Shown here one piece after another: positions 1 through 6,550 of a stretch of DNA of 8,690 bases (its first letter is position 1; the number at the start of each line of letters is the position of its first letter). This DNA comes from CBDUQN01 sp965369375 (lineage in GTDB: Bacteria > Krumholzibacteriota > Krumholzibacteriia > Krumholzibacteriales > Krumholzibacteriaceae). The DNA lies in assembly GCA_965369375.1 (NCBI GenBank), contig CBDUQN010000113.1, positions 1-8,690 on the forward strand, given 5' to 3'. The notes beneath the pieces are model-generated. The model ran no database searches. It had not been told where the DNA came from and saw nothing but the letters and a program-made list of their open reading frames with translations. The position numbers were made by a program, and so were the translations under genes.

Positions 1-2
1 GG

Positions 3-365
3 GAACGAACCGAGCTGGCGGTCAATTCGATCACCTGGTCGGGTGCAATTACCGTGACCAGCTGCGGCAATCCATTTACCCTCTGCATGGGATCGGCGGC
101 CACCTGCCTCGGATCGGGAGGAGAGAACGTAATCTATCTCGGAACCTTCTCTTTCATTTGGCTCGATTTCACCACACCGCCTACATTCTATATACAGATC
201 CGTGAAAACCCCGATGCAAATCCTAATCCGGGCATCGTCATCTCATTGTGTGACGATGAAAACACGCCGTATCTCGTCTTGGGCGGAACGTTCGTATTCA
301 ACGGCTCGTGCGATCCCGGCGTCGAGGCAAAGAGCTGGAGCGCCATAAAGGATCTCTATAAATAA
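3..365 (+). CDS. C-terminal part of a probable secreted protein, function unknown
   Basis: The reading frame is open from the left edge and ends in tandem TAA stops, so only the last 120 or so residues are visible and the true start lies outside. The GTG at 54 is internal, since the frame continues upstream without a stop. The visible part is rich in Gly, Thr, Asn, Pro and aromatic residues, with short beta-prone stretches and five Cys (in TSCGN, TLCMG, ATCLG, SLCDD and GSCDP). This suits an extracytoplasmic beta-sandwich-like region, possibly disulfide bonded. The last ten residues, SWSAIKDLYK, look like a conserved C-terminal tail (see findings). No catalytic motif is recognised and no function is assigned. 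The gene is convergent with leuS and is followed by a strong terminator. That it is a real gene is likely from the frame and terminator; the export claim is inference. Confidence 0.6.
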   Translation, partial: ERTELAVNSITWSGAITVTSCGNPFTLCMGSAATCLGSGGENVIYLGTFSFIWLDFTTPPTFYIQIRENPDANPNPGIVISLCDDENTPYLVLGGTFVFNGSCDPGVEAKSWSAIKDLYK

Positions 366-384
366 TAATCGGAGAAAACAACAG

Positions 385-420
385 AAACCCCGGGGAGAGT
401 GAAAGCCCCGGGGTTTTTTT
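385..420 (+). terminator. Strong intrinsic terminator, possibly bidirectional
   Basis: An 8-base GC-only stem (CCCCGGGG at 388-395 pairing with CCCCGGGG at 406-413) encloses a 10-base loop and is followed by seven T (414-420). A-U pairs at 385-387 with 414-416 can extend the stem. It lies 20 bases after the stop of the partial secreted protein. Read from the minus strand, the same hairpin is followed by TTTCTGTTGTTTTC, an interrupted U-rich tract. It may therefore also stop transcripts arriving from leuS, though less efficiently. Confidence 0.9.
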
Positions 421-512
421 GCCCCTCAAGATATTGGCGCATAATATATATTATGTTAACCTAACTGATTCTAAAAGAAAATGATTTCTTGGGAAAACAA
501 TTTCTTTTGAAA
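421..512. other. AT-rich convergent spacer with palindromes
   Basis: This non-coding stretch between the terminator and the leuS stop is much richer in A/T than the flanking genes. It contains a perfect 16-base palindrome, CATAATATATATTATG (440-455), and an 8-base inverted repeat (AAAAGAAA at 473-480 with TTTCTTTT at 501-508). A nested alternative 6-base hairpin, AAGAAA-ATGA-TTTCTT, lies at 475-490. The minus-strand leuS transcript would pass through these weak A-U hairpins before reaching the GC terminator. They could help 3'-end formation or stability, or simply reflect AT-rich sequence. No gene is supported here. Confidence 0.5.
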
Positions 513-3023
513 TTACCCGACGACGATATTGACGAGCCTGTCGGGAACAACGATGACTTTGCGAATCTTTTTACCGCCGATACAAGATACCACCTTCTCA
601 TCGGCCGCGGCGAGTTTCTCGAGCTCTTCCTTCGAAAGTCCCTTCTGCGCTTCGATACGCGATCGTATCTTCCCGTTGACCTGGACGACGAGCGTAAAGA
701 CGTCGGCGGCGATGTAGCGCTTATCGGGCTGCGGGATAGATTGTGAGAAGATCGTCTCCGTGTTGCCGATCCGTTCCCAGATCTCTTCGGAGAGATGCGG
801 CGCCATCGGCGCGAGCAGTATCACGAGATCGTTCATGGCCCTTGCGAACAGCCTGCAGGATTCCTCGCCGCGCGTTTTGAATCCATCGTAATTTTCGATA
901 TAGAGATATATCTCGTTTGTCAGTTCCATCAGGGCGCTTATCGCCGTGTTGAAATGGAACTTGCCGCCGAGGATATCACGCCTGATACGGGCTATTGTTT
1001 GCTGGAGCTTCCGGTAGAGATCCAATTGTGATTTATCGTACGTTGTAAGATTTAGTTTACACTTTGCCGGCTGGAACTCCTCTAAAAGCTCTCTATGTCT
1101 ATAGTAGAGGCGCCAGACCCTGTTTACGAAGCGATATGCGCCCTCTACGGCACGGTCGCTCCATTCCGCGTCCTTCTCAGGGGGACCGATGAAAAGGGTG
1201 TAGAGGCGCACCGTATCGGCCCCGTAGCGTTCTATCAGCGCTTCGGGGCTGACCGTATTCCCCCTACTCTTGGCCATTTTCGCGCCGTTTCTCAGAATCA
1301 TGCCCTGTGTAAAGAGGTTCTCGAACGGCTCGTCGAACGATACGAGACCTTCGTCTGAGAGAAATTTCACTATGAAGCGAGAGTAGAGCAGGTGCAGGAT
1401 CGCATGCTCGACGCCGCCGATATACTGGTCCACGGGAAGCCATTTATTTACGAGATCGCTGTCGAACGGCTTCTCCGCATCATGCGGCGAGAGGTAGCGG
1501 AGGAAATACCAGCTCGAGTCGACGAAGGTGTCCATCGTGTCTGTGTCCCGCTCTGCTTCCCCGCCGCATTCAGGACAGGTTGTCTTCACAAACGTCTCCG
1601 ATGTTGCGAGCGGGCTCTTGCCGTCGCCGCGCGGCATGAAATCGACATCCGCAGGCAGCAAGACTGGCAGCTCTGCCTCGGACACGGGGACTGCGCCGCA
1701 TCCGGCACAGTGTACCATCGGTATCGGCGCGCCCCAGTAGCGCTGCCTCGATATGAGCCAGTCCTTGAGACGGTAATGGACGACTCGCTTCGCGAGTCGC
1801 CGCTTCGCGAGGTGCTCGGTGATCTTCTCCGCGCCCTCGTCGTTGGGAAGGCCGTCGAACTCGCCGGAGTTTATCATGACGCCGTCTCCCGCATAGGCCT
1901 CGGTGAGTGATCCCGAGTCCCTTCCCGTGGGACTGATGACCTCCACCACCGGAATATCGACGGGCGATTTTTGCACAAACTCGAAATCACGCTGGTCATG
2001 CGCCGGCACACCCATGATCACGCCTGTTCCGTATTCCATCAGTACGTAGCCTGCGATAAAGATCGGAATTCTCCTATTCGTCGCCGGATTGACGGCGTAG
2101 CGGCCGGTGAAGAATCCGTCCTTTGAAAATTCGGCCTTCTCCCGTTCCTTCACCTGGAGCCTTCTCACGCGCTCGACGAAGTCCATTCCCTCCCGCTCGC
2201 TTCCCCCTGTGCGCAGGAGCTCCCCGGCAAGGGGATGATCCACGGCGAGAACGATGAACGTGGCCCCGTAGATGGTATCGACACGCGTCGTGAAGCAGTC
2301 GAGCACCTCTCCGGAATCCTCGATTGCGAAACCGACCTCCACCCCGTCGCTGCGCCCGATCCAGTTCGTCTGCATCGAGACGACGCGTTCGGGCCATGTG
2401 CCGAGTTTTTCGAGGTCGTCCTTGAGCCGGTCGGCGTAATTCCTGATGCGGAAGAACCACTGCTTTAGTTTTTTAAGCAGCACTTCGCTGCCGCACCGTT
2501 CACATTGTCCCCCGACGACCTGCTCGTTCGCGAGCACCGTCTTGCATGACGGACACCAGTTGACGGAAGCCTCGTCCTGGAAGGCGAGACCCGCCTTGAA
2601 GAGCCGTATGAAGAGCCACTGCGTCCACCGGTAGTAATCAGGCCGGCACGAAGCGATTTCGCGCGACCAGTCGTACATGACCCCCCACCGGCGGAACTGC
2701 CGTTTCATGTTGGCGATGTTCTGCTGCGTCCACTGCGCGGGGTGTATCTTCTTCTGTATCGCGGCGTTTTCCGCCGGCAATCCGAACGAATCCCATCCCA
2801 TCGGAGCAAGCACGTTCGCCCCCCCCATCATCTTTATCCTGGCGAGCGCGTCCCCGATAATATAGTTGCGCCCATGGCCCACATGGAGGTCGCCGGACGG
2901 GTAAGGAAACATCATGAGGCAGTAGTACGCGCTTTCGGTATGACTCACATCACACGCGAAGAGACCTTCCCACCGCTTCTGCCATTTTCCCTCGACTTCC
3001 TTAAACGGAAATGTCTCGCTCAT
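513..3023 (-). CDS. leuS: Leucyl-tRNA synthetase
   Basis: Cytosolic class I aminoacyl-tRNA synthetase that charges tRNA-Leu with leucine and edits misacylated products. The protein has 836 residues, within the usual bacterial range. The HIGH motif appears as HVGH (47-50) and the KMSKS motif as KMAKS (582-586). A zinc-ribbon-like cluster lies at C157, C160, C174 and C177. A second is at C439, C442, C483 and C486, near the leucine-specific region. The CP1 editing domain has TTRVDT (245-250, usually TTRPDT) and AHDQRD (341-346), which carries the family's editing aspartates. The anticodon-binding helical region and the C-terminal domain are complete. The ATG start is preceded by GAGGG at 3033-3037 with a 9-base spacer. 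The gene is last in the minus-strand series, 166 bases after the thioredoxin gene, and may have its own promoter or processing signal there. The gene ends with TAA, convergent with the plus-strand gene. Confidence 0.98.
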   Translation of the reverse strand: MSETFPFKEVEGKWQKRWEGLFACDVSHTESAYYCLMMFPYPSGDLHVGHGRNYIIGDALARIKMMGGANVLAPMGWDSFGLPAENAAIQKKIHPAQWTQQNIANMKRQFRRWGVMYDWSREIASCRPDYYRWTQWLFIRLFKAGLAFQDEASVNWCPSCKTVLANEQVVGGQCERCGSEVLLKKLKQWFFRIRNYADRLKDDLEKLGTWPERVVSMQTNWIGRSDGVEVGFAIEDSGEVLDCFTTRVDTIYGATFIVLAVDHPLAGELLRTGGSEREGMDFVERVRRLQVKEREKAEFSKDGFFTGRYAVNPATNRRIPIFIAGYVLMEYGTGVIMGVPAHDQRDFEFVQKSPVDIPVVEVISPTGRDSGSLTEAYAGDGVMINSGEFDGLPNDEGAEKITEHLAKRRLAKRVVHYRLKDWLISRQRYWGAPIPMVHCAGCGAVPVSEAELPVLLPADVDFMPRGDGKSPLATSETFVKTTCPECGGEAERDTDTMDTFVDSSWYFLRYLSPHDAEKPFDSDLVNKWLPVDQYIGGVEHAILHLLYSRFIVKFLSDEGLVSFDEPFENLFTQGMILRNGAKMAKSRGNTVSPEALIERYGADTVRLYTLFIGPPEKDAEWSDRAVEGAYRFVNRVWRLYYRHRELLEEFQPAKCKLNLTTYDKSQLDLYRKLQQTIARIRRDILGGKFHFNTAISALMELTNEIYLYIENYDGFKTRGEESCRLFARAMNDLVILLAPMAPHLSEEIWERIGNTETIFSQSIPQPDKRYIAADVFTLVVQVNGKIRSRIEAQKGLSKEELEKLAAADEKVVSCIGGKKIRKVIVVPDRLVNIVVG

Positions 3024-3032
3024 CAGCTCGTG

Positions 3033-3037
3033 CCCTC
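3033..3037 (-). promoter_or_regulatory. Ribosome binding site of leuS
   Basis: GAGGG on the minus strand sits 9 bases upstream of the ATG at 3021-3023. It supports that start over any upstream alternative. Confidence 0.7.
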
Positions 3038-3066
3038 GAATTTGAGATTCGACCGTTCATCGCCCT

Positions 3067-3114
3067 TTGTTCCAATGAATATCTTACATGTTGTTCCAAT
3101 GAATATACTACATG
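3067..3114. repeat. Two-copy 24-base tandem repeat upstream of leuS
   Basis: Two directly abutting 24-base units occupy 3067-3090 and 3091-3114 and match at 22 of 24 positions. The shared core on the plus strand is TTGTTCCAATGAATAT, followed by CTTACATG in the first unit and ACTACATG in the second. They fall in the 166-base gap between thioredoxin and leuS, upstream of leuS on the coding strand. Possible roles are a paired binding site or part of a leuS promoter; on the minus strand the second unit contains a TATATT that resembles a -10 box but lacks a good -35. A recent slippage duplication without function is equally possible. Confidence 0.75.
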
Positions 3115-3189
3115 GGAAACGAGGAATCTACGCAGCTTGAGGGGCCGCCGAAAGAATACCCGTCCGCCGATATCCCGGGCGCCCCCCCC

Positions 3190-3525
3190 CTACGAGACCT
3201 CGAGCAGCTTGCTCAGCTTCTCCTCGAGCGCCTCTTTCGACTGGGATCCGATTGCCTGATCTACGACCTCTCCCCCGTTGAAAAACAGGAGCATGGGGAG
3301 GTTCCTGACGGCATACTTGGAGGTTGTCTCGTTGCTCTCGTTCACATCGACCCTGAAAAAAGATACTTTGCCGTCGTATTTATCGGCTACCTCCTCGAGT
3401 ATTGTATCGAGGCGGAGGCATGGAGCGCACCACGTAGCCCAGAAATCCACGACGGCCGGTTTCCCGCTCTCCAGGACATTTTTCGAAAAATCATCATCCG
3501 TTACATTTGTCACCTTTGCACCCAT
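3190..3525 (-). CDS. trxA: Thioredoxin
   Basis: A small 111-residue thioredoxin-fold protein with no signal peptide or membrane segment, so probably cytosolic. The redox site is WCAPC (32-36), where classical thioredoxins have WCGPC. It is preceded by VVDFWAT, including the buried Asp (D27) typical of the family. The cis-proline is P77 in NLPM, where the usual context is IPT. The C-terminal beta strands (LLFFNGGEVVDQAIG) and final helix are as expected. It probably reduces protein disulfides using thioredoxin reductase, which is not in this window. The ATG start is supported by GGAG 4 bases and again 9 bases upstream. The gene lies 45 bases after holA and is probably co-transcribed. The symbol reflects family membership; the genome could encode several thioredoxins, so this need not be the main one. 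The stop codon abuts a nine-base G run on the coding strand. Confidence 0.93.
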   Translation of the reverse strand: MGAKVTNVTDDDFSKNVLESGKPAVVDFWATWCAPCLRLDTILEEVADKYDGKVSFFRVDVNESNETTSKYAVRNLPMLLFFNGGEVVDQAIGSQSKEALEEKLSKLLEVS

Positions 3526-3557
3526 GAGACTCCACTCCAGATTTAAATAGTACGTTG

Positions 3558-3581
3558 CTGCAGCTTCTCATCAGGCTGCAG
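3558..3581 (-). other. Short hairpin spanning the holA stop
   Basis: CTGCAGC (3558-3564) and GCTGCAG (3575-3581) form a perfect 7-base stem with a 10-base loop that includes part of the holA TGA stop (3571-3573). On the minus strand no T-run follows, so this is not a standard terminator. It could tune read-through or mRNA decay between holA and the thioredoxin gene, or it may be chance. Confidence 0.3.
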
Positions 3582-4605
3582 GAGATGTCTTTGTTCTTGC
3601 TTCGATCAGCTTTCCCCTCAGCGAATACATGCACGCGCCGGTGATCAGCAGATCCTCGGGGAATGTAATGCTCTTGATCAACAAATCGGTCGTCCGGAGG
3701 TTTTCCAGCCACACGATGATCTCTCTTACTGAAAAGCGATCCGCCTGGCTCTTCATGCGTCTGTACGCGTAGTCGGATCCCCCGTACCCGGCCTTTACCC
3801 TCAGCAGTGAAAGGAAGTGCCGGATCAGATGGTATATTATAACAGAGGGCTTCTCCGCGCCAGAACTAATGATCCTCTTAATCAGTTTTGCCACCCCTAA
3901 TTCGTTTCCCGGCCGCAGAGAATCGATCAGATCGTGTATCGCGCTGAGCCTGTAGCTCCCGATGACCCGCTCCAGCTCGGGCCGGCCGAGCGGTTTTTCA
4001 TCGTAGACGAGCGAGAGCTTATCCAGCTCGTTCTGGAGCTCGAAGAGATTATCTCCCACGCTGTTTACGAGCGCTTCCGCCACACCTGCATCGAGACTCA
4101 TGCCGAGCCGCTTCGCTTTCTGCTTCACCCATCGATGCACCTCGTTTTCGGGCAACTTGTGAAACTCGACCAACGTTCCGCGGGATCTGACCGCAGATAC
4201 AAGCGCATTGAGGTTGCGGGGCGCGTTCAATTTTCTCCCGTACGCATCATGCGTGCTGCGCAGCATGATCACGACGCTAGACGAGACCGGATCCTTGCAG
4301 TACTCGATGAGCTGCTTCCATCCCCCCCTAAGCCTTTCTATCTCTCTCAGCACGAGAACCCGGCGATCCGAGAGAAACGGGAATGATCTGGCGGTCGTGA
4401 TAAAGGCGTTTATATCGAACTCCGTAGCGTACTCGACGAGCAGATTGAAGCTGCGCATGTCATCGGTGACGGTGATATTCGAAATCCGACGCGCCATTTC
4501 ATCCATGATGAAGGGTTCTGCGCCTTGCAAAAGGTAGAGGGGCGCGAGGTTTCCCGCATCGATTTCACTGAAGATCTTTTTATAGTATGCGAGGCTGCCT
4601 CTCAT
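3571..4605 (-). CDS. holA: DNA polymerase III delta subunit (clamp loader)
   Basis: The delta subunit of the replicative clamp loader, which opens the beta sliding clamp during loading on DNA. The 344-residue length is normal for HolA. Family landmarks visible are the N-terminal APLYLLQGAEPF (21-32) and the SFPFLSDRRVLVLREIERL strand-helix region (74-92). GDNLFELQNELDKLSL (184-199) precedes the domain III collar. As in other delta subunits, there is an AAA+-like fold without a Walker A motif, so no ATP hydrolysis is expected. The ATG start lies three bases after the lptE stop (TAG-GGG-ATG), pointing to translational coupling. A Shine-Dalgarno-like AGGA sits about 10 bases upstream, inside lptE. 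An lptE-holA neighbourhood is also known from Proteobacteria, which supports both calls. The assignment rests on overall pattern rather than a single catalytic motif. Confidence 0.93.
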   Translation of the reverse strand: MRGSLAYYKKIFSEIDAGNLAPLYLLQGAEPFIMDEMARRISNITVTDDMRSFNLLVEYATEFDINAFITTARSFPFLSDRRVLVLREIERLRGGWKQLIEYCKDPVSSSVVIMLRSTHDAYGRKLNAPRNLNALVSAVRSRGTLVEFHKLPENEVHRWVKQKAKRLGMSLDAGVAEALVNSVGDNLFELQNELDKLSLVYDEKPLGRPELERVIGSYRLSAIHDLIDSLRPGNELGVAKLIKRIISSGAEKPSVIIYHLIRHFLSLLRVKAGYGGSDYAYRRMKSQADRFSVREIIVWLENLRTTDLLIKSITFPEDLLITGACMYSLRGKLIEARTKTSPAA

Positions 4606-4608
4606 CCC

Positions 4609-5127
4609 CTACCATTCCTGAACCGTCGCGCCGAGTATATCGTCCACGATATCCTTGTAAACGAGCACAAGCGCCTTTTCGTAATTTTGATCCGAAGTGG
4701 TCACGAGATAGTAATCTCCGTGGGCGGTAATCTGCTTGTCCTGCCAGATATAGCTGTTTTCCTTCCGATTGAAGAGCGAAACCCGTATCCCGATCACGAG
4801 CCGGTACTGTTCGGCCTGATATTCCACCTGGGTTGGATTCTTGTTGAAGGTAAACGGTATATTGCGGTACTCGATGACGATTCCCTCCAATATACCGTCG
4901 GCCTCTTGCTCGGATACAACCTTGAGCGTGTTGTCCTTGACGAGTTCGTCTATGATCCGCTGGGTAATCTCGATCTCGATTTCAGGCTCCGCCGTCTCGT
5001 TCGACAGGTACGGCACGGCGACTTTCTCTATATCACCGGCCGTCTTGCCCCCCGTCGAATAATAGCCGCAGGAAAAGGCGGCCAGAAATAGTGCAGGTAA
5101 AATCGAGATGCACAAACGTTTCACCAC
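4609..5127 (-). CDS. lptE: LptE-family LPS-assembly lipoprotein
   Basis: Predicted outer-membrane lipoprotein that partners the LptD barrel in placing lipopolysaccharide in the outer leaflet. The 172-residue protein starts with a positively charged segment (MVKR), a hydrophobic stretch and a lipobox ending in AAFSC, giving lipidated Cys20 followed by GYYSTGG. The next part, KVAVPYLSNETAEPEIE (35-51), and the later EADGILEG segment (75-82) match the usual LptE pattern. The gene starts with GTG. GGGAGG at 5136-5141 lies 8 bases ahead of the first GTG, which favours it over the adjacent second GTG. It lies 18 bases after the response-regulator stop and 3 bases before holA. The lipobox is slightly atypical, with A at -3 and F at -2. 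LptE proteins diverge strongly in sequence, so the call rests on the N-terminus, size and holA/leuS context. Confidence 0.87.
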   Translation of the reverse strand: MVKRLCISILPALFLAAFSCGYYSTGGKTAGDIEKVAVPYLSNETAEPEIEIEITQRIIDELVKDNTLKVVSEQEADGILEGIVIEYRNIPFTFNKNPTQVEYQAEQYRLVIGIRVSLFNRKENSYIWQDKQITAHGDYYLVTTSDQNYEKALVLVYKDIVDDILGATVQEW

Positions 5128-5135
5128 GTTCGGAT

Positions 5136-5141
5136 CCTCCC
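5136..5141 (-). promoter_or_regulatory. Ribosome binding site of lptE, decides a GTG start
   Basis: GGGAGG on the minus strand lies 8 bases before the GTG at 5125-5127. It is the strongest Shine-Dalgarno match of the operon and identifies the first of two consecutive GTG codons as the start. Confidence 0.75.
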
Positions 5142-5145
5142 GATC

Positions 5146-6549
5146 CTATTCGAGATCGAAATTCTTTAATCGGTAGCGGAGCTTGTCCCTGTTGAGCTGC
5201 AAAAGCCTTGCCGCCTTGCTCTGGTTGTTGGCCGATTCCTTCATGGCCTTTACGATAAGCTCCTTCTCGGCAATCTTGATGAGCTCCTCGAAGGGCACGC
5301 CGTCATCGGGGTACGGCCGGCCGAGGGCCATCTCGATCTGCTTCGTCACCGTCTGGTCGGCCCCCGGTGTCATGTCCTGCTTTATGCCGATCGGCAGGTG
5401 CTGGGGCTCGAGCACCGTAGCTTCTTCGAGCAGCACTATTCTCTCGACGACATTCTTGAGCTCCCTGATATTTCCAGGCCACGGATATTCGAGTATGATC
5501 TCGAACGCCTCGTTGCTGATCTCCTGGAAATCCTTGTTGAACCGCTTGTTGAACTGGTTGAGGAAATGTTTCAGGAGCAGATAGATATCCTCCTTGCGTT
5601 CGCGCAGCGGCGGTATGTATATCGGAATGACCTTGAGGCGGTAGTAGAGATCTTCACGAAAACTGCGGTCCTTGACCGCCATTTCGAGATCGCGGTTCGT
5701 CGCGGAAATGATTCGCACACTCACCTTGATATCCTTCGTTCCACCGACCCGGCGGAAGATCATCTTCTCGAGAACGCGCAGCAGCTTGACCTGGATCGTC
5801 AGGCTCATCTCACCGATCTCATCGAGAAACAGCGTCCCCTTGTGGGCGAGCTCGAGGAGCCCGACCTTCTGCACCTTGGCGTCGGTGAATGCGCCCTTCT
5901 CGTGACCGAACAGCTCGCTCTCGAGCAGCTCCTCGGGCAGGGACGCACAGTTGATCTCGAGAAACGCCTTGTCGTGGCGCGGGCTGTAGCTATGGATCAT
6001 GTTGGCGATCAACTCTTTGCCGGTCCCGCTCTCCCCCTGGATCAGCACGGTGGTCGTATCGCTCTTCGCCACAACCTTGACGACCTCGTAGATCTCCTTC
6101 ATCTGCTGATTCTCTCCGAGAATATGGTCGCTGTCGATATCCATCTCGACGCGCCTGCGAAGCTGGAATAGCTCGCGGTTGAGCTTTTGCGATTCGAGCC
6201 CCTTATCGATCGTCATGAGCAGTTGTTCGAGATTGACGGGCTTGCTGACGAAGTCGAACGCCCCCCGCTTCATCGCACTCACGGCTGTCTCGATATCTCC
6301 GAATGCCGTCAGCATGATGACGCAAACCTCAGGGACCGACTCCTTTATCTGCTTGAGCACGTCGAGCCCGCTCATGTCGGGAAGCTTGAGGTCGAGGAGC
6401 ACGAGATCGGGGAGCTCGCTGCGCGTCATCTCGAGCGCCTCGCCGCCGGTCACGGCGGTGAGCGCTTCGTACCCCTCATCGTGCAGTGTCTTTTCGAGAA
6501 AGAGGCGAATCGTGTCTTCGTCGTCAACCAACAGAACGACCGGTTTCAA
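5146..6549 (-). CDS. Sigma-54-dependent NtrC-family response regulator
   Basis: A cytosolic transcription activator of 467 residues with three domains. The receiver (1-120) has the acidic pocket DDED (9-12), phosphoacceptor D53 in LLDLKLPD, T81 and K103 (SKP). The AAA+ domain (about 143-375) has Walker A GESGTGKE (172-179), the sigma-54 contact loop as GAFTDA (219-224, classical GAFTGA), and Walker B LFLDEIGEM (240-248). It also has SATNRDL (282-288), FREDLYYRL (298-306) with the arginine finger region, and WPGNIREL (357-364). The C-terminal Fis-type helix-turn-helix (about 430-464) contains NNQSKAARLLQLNRDKLRYRL. The protein should activate sigma-54 promoters when phosphorylated by the kinase encoded just upstream. 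The start is TTG: the first beta strand begins immediately (KPVVLLVDD), and AAGGGGG at 6556-6562 lies 6 bases upstream. Only one base separates it from the kinase stop. Its target genes are not shown by the sequence. Confidence 0.97.
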   Translation of the reverse strand: MKPVVLLVDDEDTIRLFLEKTLHDEGYEALTAVTGGEALEMTRSELPDLVLLDLKLPDMSGLDVLKQIKESVPEVCVIMLTAFGDIETAVSAMKRGAFDFVSKPVNLEQLLMTIDKGLESQKLNRELFQLRRRVEMDIDSDHILGENQQMKEIYEVVKVVAKSDTTTVLIQGESGTGKELIANMIHSYSPRHDKAFLEINCASLPEELLESELFGHEKGAFTDAKVQKVGLLELAHKGTLFLDEIGEMSLTIQVKLLRVLEKMIFRRVGGTKDIKVSVRIISATNRDLEMAVKDRSFREDLYYRLKVIPIYIPPLRERKEDIYLLLKHFLNQFNKRFNKDFQEISNEAFEIILEYPWPGNIRELKNVVERIVLLEEATVLEPQHLPIGIKQDMTPGADQTVTKQIEMALGRPYPDDGVPFEELIKIAEKELIVKAMKESANNQSKAARLLQLNRDKLRYRLKNFDLE

Positions 6550-6550
6550 C

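Noticed and set aside
489..746. An 85-codon plus-strand frame over the 3' end of leuS
   Set aside because: It is antisense to the conserved C-terminal domain of LeuS and lacks a convincing ribosome binding site.
1392..1910. A 172-codon plus-strand open frame inside leuS
   Set aside because: It is opposite the leuS catalytic and editing regions, and its composition is that of a reverse-strand shadow.
3112..3546. Plus-strand open frames crossing the thioredoxin gene and the 24-base repeat
   Set aside because: The overlap with a clear thioredoxin on the other strand rules them out; a repeated PMNILH peptide in an overlapping frame is only a by-product of the DNA duplication.
5398..6171. A 257-codon plus-strand open frame opposite the AAA+ domain of the regulator
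   Set aside because: It is a shadow of the conserved AAA+ coding sequence, with Leu/Glu/Asp/Arg-biased composition and no recognisable domain.
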